From contig CAWGQE010000003.1 in the NCBI GenBank assembly GCA_963824705.1, positions 2,108,001 to 2,172,000 of the forward strand: a stretch of 64,000 bases of DNA, in the 5' to 3' direction. Below, one piece after another: positions 58,339-64,000 of this stretch. Source of the stretch: VRUE01 sp963824705 (GTDB lineage Bacteria; Actinomycetota; Thermoleophilia; Solirubrobacterales; 70-9). The notes beneath the pieces were generated by a model. That model was not told the DNA's origin and did not search any database. It was given only the letters and a program-made list of their open reading frames with translations. Made by a program: the position numbers and the translations under genes. The first letter of the stretch is position 1; each line of letters starts with the position of its first letter.

Positions 58339-59967
58339 GTGAGGAAGCTGCGTGCAGCTCTTGCTGTAGTCGGACTGGCGGTAATTGCTCTCAGCCTCGT
58401 GTCGTGCGGTGGAAGCTCCGGCGGCAAGGAAGGGGGCACGCTGACCGGCAGCTACGCCTCGTTCCCCGACTACCTCGACCCGAGCATCTCCTACACCGCC
58501 GAAGGCTGGACGGCGATGTACGACACGTACCTGCCGTTGCTCACCTACGCCCACGCCAGCGGCGCCGCGGGCAGCAAAGTGGTCCCGGCGCTCGCCGAGA
58601 GCCTGCCCAAGGTCACCAACGGCGGCAAGACCTACACGCTGACCCTGCGCAAGGGGCTCAAATACTCCAACGGCACTCCGGTCAAGGCCTCTGACTTCAC
58701 GAGCACGGTCGAACGCGTCTTCAAGCTCAACTCGCCCGGTACGCCCTACTACTCGAGCATCGTCGGCGCGGAACAGTTCGCCAAGACCAAGAGCGGCGGC
58801 ATCTCCGGGATCAAGACCGACGACAAGACGGGCAAGATCACGATCGACCTGACCCAGCCGCGCGGTACCTTCACCAACGAGCTCGCGCTGCTCTTCGTCG
58901 CGCTGGTGCCGCCCGACACGCCGGACAAGCCCCAGAGCGCGAATCCGCCCCCGGCCACCGGCCCCTACGAGATCGTCAAGTCCGAACCCGGCCGCGGCTG
59001 GTCCTACGCCCGCAACCCGCAGTGGACGAAGACCAACGGCAAGCTGATCCCCGAGGTGCCGAGCGGCCACGTCGACAAGGTCGATATCAAGGTCGTCCGC
59101 AACGGCGCGACCCAGGTCAACGAAATCGAACGCAACAAGACGAACTGGATGCAGACCATCGTGCCGGCCGACCTCTACAACAAAGTCAAGGACAAGTACG
59201 AGGGCACCCAGTTCCGGGTCGAGCACCAGATCAACCTCTACTACTTCTGGATGAACACGACGAAGGCGCCCTTCGACGACCTCAAAGTGCGCCAGGCGGT
59301 CAACTACGCCGTCGACCCCGCCGCGCTGGAACGGATCTACGCCGGCTCGCTCGTCGCCGCCCACCAGATCCTGCCCGAAGGCATGCCCGGTCATGAGACG
59401 TTCGACCTCTACCCCCACAGCATGGCCAAGGCCAAGGCGCTGCTCGAGGAAGCCAACCCCTCCGACCGCGACATCACCGTCTGGACCGACAACGAAAGCC
59501 CCAACAACGAAGCCGGCGCCTATTACCAGGACGTGCTCAGCAAGCTCGGCTTCAACGCCAAGCTGAAGACCATCAACGCCGACAGCTTCAGCCAGGTGAT
59601 CGGCAACGAAGCCACGCCCGACCTCGACACCGGCTGGTTCGACTGGTTCGTCGACTACCCGCACCCGAACGCCTTCTTCCAGCCGCAGCTGGCCGGCGAA
59701 AGCATCTCCCCGACCAACAACTTCAACTTCGCCCGCATGGACGACCCGAAGTTGAACGCGAAGATCGCCAAGCTCAGCGCCGAACAGCTCGGTCCCAAGC
59801 AGGAATCCGAATACGCGACGCTGGACAAGGAATACATGGAACAGGCGCCCTGGGTCCCCTACGGCAGCAATACGACCTCCACCTTCGTCGACAACGAAAT
59901 CGACCTCGACAAGGTTGTCTTCAACCCGACCTTCGGCCAGGACCTGACCAGCTTCCAGTTCAAGTAA
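58339..59967 (+). CDS. Peptide/nickel-type ABC transporter substrate-binding lipoprotein
   Basis: 542 residues from a GTG at 58339. The signal peptide has a lipobox LVSC (Cys23). The mature part is an SBP_bac_5 (DppA/OppA) protein: VPALAESLPKVTNGGKTYTL, LRKGLKYSNGTPVKASDF, and FDDLKVRQAVNYAVDP. It binds a peptide or similar solute outside the membrane. GTG is 1 nt past the MFS stop and the TAA overlaps the first permease ATG. Confidence 0.93.
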   Translation: MRKLRAALAVVGLAVIALSLVSCGGSSGGKEGGTLTGSYASFPDYLDPSISYTAEGWTAMYDTYLPLLTYAHASGAAGSKVVPALAESLPKVTNGGKTYTLTLRKGLKYSNGTPVKASDFTSTVERVFKLNSPGTPYYSSIVGAEQFAKTKSGGISGIKTDDKTGKITIDLTQPRGTFTNELALLFVALVPPDTPDKPQSANPPPATGPYEIVKSEPGRGWSYARNPQWTKTNGKLIPEVPSGHVDKVDIKVVRNGATQVNEIERNKTNWMQTIVPADLYNKVKDKYEGTQFRVEHQINLYYFWMNTTKAPFDDLKVRQAVNYAVDPAALERIYAGSLVAAHQILPEGMPGHETFDLYPHSMAKAKALLEEANPSDRDITVWTDNESPNNEAGAYYQDVLSKLGFNAKLKTINADSFSQVIGNEATPDLDTGWFDWFVDYPHPNAFFQPQLAGESISPTNNFNFARMDDPKLNAKIAKLSAEQLGPKQESEYATLDKEYMEQAPWVPYGSNTTSTFVDNEIDLDKVVFNPTFGQDLTSFQFK

Positions 59968-60980
59968 TGACGGGGCGCAGTCCCTGGTATCTGGCCTACC
60001 GGCGGCTGCGGCGCAACCGGGTCGCAATCGCCTTCGGCGGCCTCTTCGTCGCGATCGTCGTCTTCGTCCTGGCGGCGCCGCTGTGGGCCAATGACGTCGC
60101 TCACACGACGCCGAACGCGACGCACACTCTGGAGAAGGTCGAAGTCGACGGCGAACAGCGCGAAGTCGTCAACCGCGAAGGCAAGCCGGTCGGACCGCTC
60201 TGGTTCGGTGCGGGCGGCAAGTTCTTCCTCGGGGCCGACGGCCGGCTCGGCCGCGACGAGATGGTCAGGCTGATGTACGGCGGCCGCATCTCGCTCTTCA
60301 TCGGCTTCCTCGCGACGCTGATCGCGACGCTGCTGGCGACGACCCTCGGCCTGCTCGCGGGCTACTACCGCGGCTGGGCCGACGCGGTGATCTCGCGGAC
60401 GATGGACGTGATCTGGGCCTTTCCGGTAACCCTGTTGGCGATCGCGCTCGGGCTCTCGCTGGCGACCGGCGGCCTGAAGATCGGCCCGCTGCACCTCTCC
60501 GGCAGCTCGATCTGGATCCCGATCCTGATCATCGCCTTCGTCTACACGCCCTACATGGCGCGGCCGATCCGCGGCGAGGTGCTCGCGCTGCGCGAGAAGG
60601 AGTTCGTCGAGGCCGCCGTCTCCCAGGGCGCCGGGCCGCTACGGGTGATGTTCGGCGAGCTGCTGCCCAACCTCGCCTCGACGCTGATCGTCTTCTTCAC
60701 CCTCGGCGTCGCCAACAACATGCTGCTCGAGGCGACCCTCTCCTTCCTCGGCGTCGGCGTGCAACCGCCGAACACCTCGTGGGGGACGATGATCGGCGGC
60801 GGCTTCGAGCTGATCAGCACGGCGCCGCTTTTGACCGTGATCCCGGGCACGATGATCCTGCTCACCGTGCTATCGATCAACGTCTTCGGCGACGGCCTGC
60901 GCGACGCGCTCGATCCCAAATCGAAAGTGCGGCTCGAGGCGCACGCGGGCATCGCCGAGCCCGAGGGGACCGCGGTCTGA
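59967..60980 (+). CDS. Peptide ABC transporter permease (DppC type)
   Basis: 337 residues. An N-terminal TM helix and a loop of about 90 residues precede the core with RISLFIGFLATLIATLLATT and the EAA motif EAAVSQGAGPLRVMFGELLPN, followed by GVQPPNTSWGTMI, standard for DppC/OppC. It pairs with the next permease. The order substrate protein, C-type, B-type permease is the reverse of the common B-C order. Confidence 0.93.
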   Translation: MTGRSPWYLAYRRLRRNRVAIAFGGLFVAIVVFVLAAPLWANDVAHTTPNATHTLEKVEVDGEQREVVNREGKPVGPLWFGAGGKFFLGADGRLGRDEMVRLMYGGRISLFIGFLATLIATLLATTLGLLAGYYRGWADAVISRTMDVIWAFPVTLLAIALGLSLATGGLKIGPLHLSGSSIWIPILIIAFVYTPYMARPIRGEVLALREKEFVEAAVSQGAGPLRVMFGELLPNLASTLIVFFTLGVANNMLLEATLSFLGVGVQPPNTSWGTMIGGGFELISTAPLLTVIPGTMILLTVLSINVFGDGLRDALDPKSKVRLEAHAGIAEPEGTAV

Positions 60981-61936
60981 TGGGCCGCTTTATCGCCCGC
61001 CGGCTGGTCGGGATGGTGCTGGTGCTGTTCGCGATCTCGGTGATCGTCTTCCTGATCTTCAACGTGATCCCCAGCTCGGATCCCGCCCAGCGGATGGCAG
61101 GAAAAGAAGCCTCCCCCGCCCTGATCGCCAGCATCAACGAAGAATGGGGATTCGACGACTCGCTGCCGCAGCAGTACCTGACGACGATGAAGAAGATCTT
61201 CAGCGGCGACTTGATCTCCTACGAAGGACGGGAAAGCGTCGACGACCGGATCGTCGAAGGGATCCCCGCGACCTTCTCGCTCTGCATCGGTGCCGCGGTG
61301 ATCTGGATGTTCTTCGGGATCCTCTTCGGCTACCTCTCGGCGGTCAGGGCGGGTGGGCTGCTCGATCGCGCGCTGACGATCGTCGCCGTGGCGGGCATCT
61401 CGATGCCGGTCTTCTGGCTGGCGGCGATCTTCCTCAACTACCTCACCTACCAGCTCGAACTGTTCCCTTCGGGCGGCTACATCCCCCTGACCGAAGACCC
61501 GATCGAGTGGGCGTACCACCTGATCCTGCCCTGGGTGACGCTGGCGATCGTCTACGTCGGCCTCTACAGCCGCGTGCTGCGCTCCAACATGCTCGACGCG
61601 ATGGACGAGGATTACGTGAGGACGGCGCGGGCCAAGGGGCTGAGCGAGCGCCAGGTGATGACCCGCCACGTGCTGCGTAACTCGCTGGTCCCGATCATCA
61701 CCCTCTTCGGGCTCGACTTCGGCGCCCTGCTCGGCGGCGCGATCCTGGTCGAAGCGGTCTTCGACCTCGAAGGCATCGGCCTCTACACCTACGAATCGCT
61801 GGTCAACTTCGATCTGCCGCCGGTGATGGCCGTCGTCCTCTTCGGCGCCTTCTTCGTCGTCCTCTTCAACACCCTGGTCGACATCGCCTACGCCTACCTC
61901 GACCCGCGGGTCAAGCTGGGGACATCGGCGCAGTGA
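60980..61936 (+). CDS. Peptide ABC transporter permease (DppB type)
   Basis: 318 residues from the ATG at 60980 in a TGATG overlap. MGRFIARRLVGMVLVLFAIS starts the family, and the EAA motif is ARAKGLSERQVMTRHVLRNS with EAVFDLEGIGLYTYESL near the end, as in DppB/OppB. It forms the other half of the channel. It overlaps the ATPase gene by 4 nt. Confidence 0.94.
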   Translation: MGRFIARRLVGMVLVLFAISVIVFLIFNVIPSSDPAQRMAGKEASPALIASINEEWGFDDSLPQQYLTTMKKIFSGDLISYEGRESVDDRIVEGIPATFSLCIGAAVIWMFFGILFGYLSAVRAGGLLDRALTIVAVAGISMPVFWLAAIFLNYLTYQLELFPSGGYIPLTEDPIEWAYHLILPWVTLAIVYVGLYSRVLRSNMLDAMDEDYVRTARAKGLSERQVMTRHVLRNSLVPIITLFGLDFGALLGGAILVEAVFDLEGIGLYTYESLVNFDLPPVMAVVLFGAFFVVLFNTLVDIAYAYLDPRVKLGTSAQ

Positions 61937-63585
61937 GCGAGGCGCTGCTCAGCGTCAGCGACCTGCGGGTCGGCTTCGCCACCGAAGGGGGGCCGGTGCA
62001 AGCGGTCGACGGCGTCTCCTTCGAGCTCGTCCCCGGCGAGGTGCTGGCGATCGTCGGCGAGTCGGGCTCGGGCAAGAGCGTCACCGCGCAGACGATCATC
62101 GGCCTCACCCGTTCGCCCAACGCGCGGATCGAGGGCTCCGTGCGGCTCGGCGACAGCGAGTTGATCGGCGCCGGCGAGGAGACGCTGCGCGCCGTCCGCG
62201 GCGAGCGGATCGCGATGGTCTTCCAGGACCCGATGACCTCGTTCAACCCGGTCTACCGGGTCGGCGCCCAGCTGGTCGAGGCGATCCGGGCACACCGCCC
62301 CGAGGTGAGCCGGAGCGATGCACGCGGGCGGGCGGTCGAGCTGCTGGGTTCTGTGGGCCTGCCGGATCCCGAGCGCCGCGCCGACCGCTACCCGCATGAG
62401 TTCTCCGGCGGGATGCGACAGCGGGCGATGATCGCGATGGCGCTGACCCTGGAGCCGGAAGTGCTGATCGCCGACGAGCCGACGACTGCGCTCGACGTGA
62501 CGGTCCAAGCGCAGATCCTCGAGCTGCTGAGGCGGCTGAACCGCGAGCGCGGCCTGGCGACGATCCTGATCACCCACGACTTCGGCGTCGTCGCCGAAAT
62601 GGCCGACCGGGTGCTGGTGATGCACGAGGGCAAGATCGTCGAGCGGGGCGATCTCGACGACGTCTTCTACGCGACCAAGGACCCCTACACGCGCAAGCTG
62701 CTCGGCGCTGTCGTGCGGCTTGACCAGGCTCCGCCGCTGCGCCCCGGCAGGAGGGAGGGACCGCTGCTCGAGGTCGCCGACCTGGTCAAGCACTTCCCGG
62801 TCAAGCGCGGGCTGCTGTTCGACCGTGAGGTCGACCGCGTGCGCGCCGTCGACGGGGTCAGCTTCAGCGTGGAACGCGGCGAGACCCTCGGCCTGGTGGG
62901 AGAGTCGGGCAGCGGCAAGTCGACCCTCTCGCGGGCGGTGCTGCAGCTGCTGACCCCGACCTCGGGCTCGGTCCGCTTCGACGGTCGCGAGATCGCCGGC
63001 CTCTCGCGCCGCCAGATGCGCCCGCTGCGCCCCGACATGCAGATGGTCTTCCAAGACCCCTATGCCTCGCTCAACCCGCGTAAGCGGATCGGGCAGATCG
63101 TCGGGGAGCCGCTGCGAGTGCAGGACCGCGCCTCGGGCGTCGAGCTGCGCCGTCAGGTCCAGGAGCTGCTGGAGAGGGTCGGCCTCTCCCCCGAGCACTA
63201 CGACCGCTACCCGCACGAGTTCTCCGGTGGCCAGCGCCAGCGGGCCGGGATCGCCCGTGCCCTGGCGCTGCGACCGAAGCTGATCGTCGCCGACGAGCCG
63301 GTCTCTGCCCTCGACGTCTCGATCCGCGCCCAGATCCTCACCCTGCTCTCCGACCTCCAGGAGGAGTTCGGCCTGACCTACGTCTTCGTCGCCCACGACA
63401 TCGGCGTCGTCCGCCACGTCTCCGACCGGATCGCCGTCATGCACGACGGCAAGATCGTCGAGCAGGGGGCCGCCGACCAGGTCTGCGAGCGACCCTCCGA
63501 TCCCTATACGAAGACCTTGCTCGCAGCGGTGCCCGTCCCCGACCCGCGCGAGAGCCGCGCGCGTCGGGCAGACTTCAGGGTGTGA
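61933..63585 (+). CDS. Peptide ABC transporter fused ATP-binding protein (DppD-DppF)
   Basis: 550 residues from a GTG at 61933. It contains two complete ATPase domains: the first with Walker A GESGSGKS (about 41) and FSGGMRQRAMIAMAL, the second with Walker A GESGSGKS (about 322) and FSGGQRQRAGIARAL, both followed by ADEPTTALD or ADEPVSALD. They are usually encoded by separate dppD and dppF genes. All components of a dipeptide-type importer are thus present in four overlapping genes. Confidence 0.94.
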   Translation: MSEALLSVSDLRVGFATEGGPVQAVDGVSFELVPGEVLAIVGESGSGKSVTAQTIIGLTRSPNARIEGSVRLGDSELIGAGEETLRAVRGERIAMVFQDPMTSFNPVYRVGAQLVEAIRAHRPEVSRSDARGRAVELLGSVGLPDPERRADRYPHEFSGGMRQRAMIAMALTLEPEVLIADEPTTALDVTVQAQILELLRRLNRERGLATILITHDFGVVAEMADRVLVMHEGKIVERGDLDDVFYATKDPYTRKLLGAVVRLDQAPPLRPGRREGPLLEVADLVKHFPVKRGLLFDREVDRVRAVDGVSFSVERGETLGLVGESGSGKSTLSRAVLQLLTPTSGSVRFDGREIAGLSRRQMRPLRPDMQMVFQDPYASLNPRKRIGQIVGEPLRVQDRASGVELRRQVQELLERVGLSPEHYDRYPHEFSGGQRQRAGIARALALRPKLIVADEPVSALDVSIRAQILTLLSDLQEEFGLTYVFVAHDIGVVRHVSDRIAVMHDGKIVEQGAADQVCERPSDPYTKTLLAAVPVPDPRESRARRADFRV

Positions 63586-64000
63586 AGCTCCCCCTCTCGC
63601 CGCCGATCAAGCCACAGCTGGCGCTGACCCGCAAAGAGCTGCCGCTGGGCGAGGAGTGGGCCTACGAGCAGAAGCTCGACGGCTTCCGCGCGATCGTCTT
63701 CGTCGACGGCGAGGACGCCTACATCCAGTCGCGCGGCGGCAAAGACCTGACCCGCTACTTCCCCGAGCTGAGCTTCGCCCCGGGCCGTTACGTGCTCGAC
63801 GGCGAGCTGGTCATCCGCGACGCTGAGGGCAACCTCGAATTCGACGCCCTGCAGCAGCGCATCCACCCGGCCGAGTCGCGGATAAACCTGCTGTCGAAAG
63901 AGATCCCGGCCGGATACGTCGCCTTCGACCTGCTCGCCGAGGGGGACGAGGCACTGCTGGAAAAGCCCTTCGGGGAGCGCCGTGAACGTTTAGAGGCGCT
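63582..64000 (+). CDS. ATP-dependent DNA ligase, 5' part only
   Basis: The first 139 codons from a GTG at 63582 overlapping the ABC stop are visible. EQKLDGFRAI is motif I with the adenylated Lys, DLTRYFPELS and YVLDGELVI follow as motifs III and IIIa. This is the LigD/LigC-like ATP-dependent ligase family of actinobacterial NHEJ or repair. Co-transcription with the peptide transporter is not functionally obvious. The rest lies outside the window. Confidence 0.85.
   Translation, partial: MKLPLSPPIKPQLALTRKELPLGEEWAYEQKLDGFRAIVFVDGEDAYIQSRGGKDLTRYFPELSFAPGRYVLDGELVIRDAEGNLEFDALQQRIHPAESRINLLSKEIPAGYVAFDLLAEGDEALLEKPFGERRERLEA

Noticed and set aside
58282..60027. 581-residue minus-strand ORF
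   Set aside because: Antisense to the peptide-binding lipoprotein gene, which has clear family motifs and overlaps its neighbours as an operon.
61894..63444. 516-residue minus-strand ORF
   Set aside because: Antisense to the fused dipeptide ATPase with two complete Walker sets.
1..64000. CRISPR array or prophage
   Set aside because: I saw no regularly spaced repeats with unique spacers and no phage structural or integrase gene.

Overview
The window is about 67 percent G+C and densely coded, with many GTG and TTG starts and frequent 4-nt ATGA/GTGA overlaps. The gene mix includes a Wzx/Wzz/sugar-transferase surface-polysaccharide block, a Pst phosphate transporter with two PstS-type proteins, secreted propeller and RTX-repeat proteins, and an MlaE/YrbE permease pair. 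This fits a high-GC actinobacterium, most plausibly of the Thermoleophilia/Solirubrobacterales type. That placement is inference from style and content; no rRNA lies in the window.

Layout. 1-4.0 kb: start of a secreted NHL-like protein, an orphan PstS-like binding protein, and a divergent FtsH-type protease. 4.0-20.6 kb: surface-polysaccharide island with a YdjC-type deacetylase, two sulfotransferases, a Wzz-like protein, two copies of a secreted protein sharing 946 identical bp, a Wzx-like flippase fused to a YWTD propeller, an RTX-repeat protein, two GT4 glycosyltransferases, a formyltransferase, a WbaP-type initiating transferase, a frameshifted Gfo/Idh/MocA dehydrogenase, a DegT aminotransferase and a LuxR-type regulator. 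20.8-25.4 kb: antiporter, AbiEi/DUF559-like protein, asd and lysC. 25.5-33.0 kb: phosphate region with a receiver-less PhoB-like winged-helix protein, a zinc-ribbon phosphoesterase, two more zinc-ribbon proteins, pstB-pstA-pstC and pstS. 33.0-42.6 kb: MerR-like regulator, degenerate GGDEF protein, His-rich secreted hydrolase, lapA, recR-ybaB-dnaX, a membrane protein carrying a large palindromic insert, and budA. 42.6-50.5 kb: ABC-2 exporter, ion-channel-like protein, SRP RNA, CPA2 antiporter, tRNA-Val, and small enzymes including arfB and a pterin dehydratase. 50.5-56.6 kb: GST, GntR plus a YrbE pair, alcohol dehydrogenase and an HD-GYP protein. 57.0-64 kb: MFS exporter, a complete dipeptide ABC transporter, and the start of an ATP-dependent DNA ligase.

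How it fits together. Four intergenic regions carry TTHACA-like hexamers at 11-bp spacing, the usual form of PhoB/PhoP sites. They lie before the orphan pstS (with a weaker pair facing ftsH), before the winged-helix gene, between the phosphoesterase and zinc-ribbon genes, and between pstC and pstS. I read this as a local phosphate regulon that includes the zinc-ribbon trio, whose function I do not recognise. The polysaccharide island contains the parts for a Wzx-dependent glycan with amino-sugar and sulfate decoration. Other points worth following are the 946-bp duplication with swapped export signals, a G7 slippage candidate in dnaX that would give a gamma-length product, in-frame palindromic inserts in coding genes, four single-base indels in the dehydrogenase gene, and a possible sRNA near 56.8-57.0 kb.
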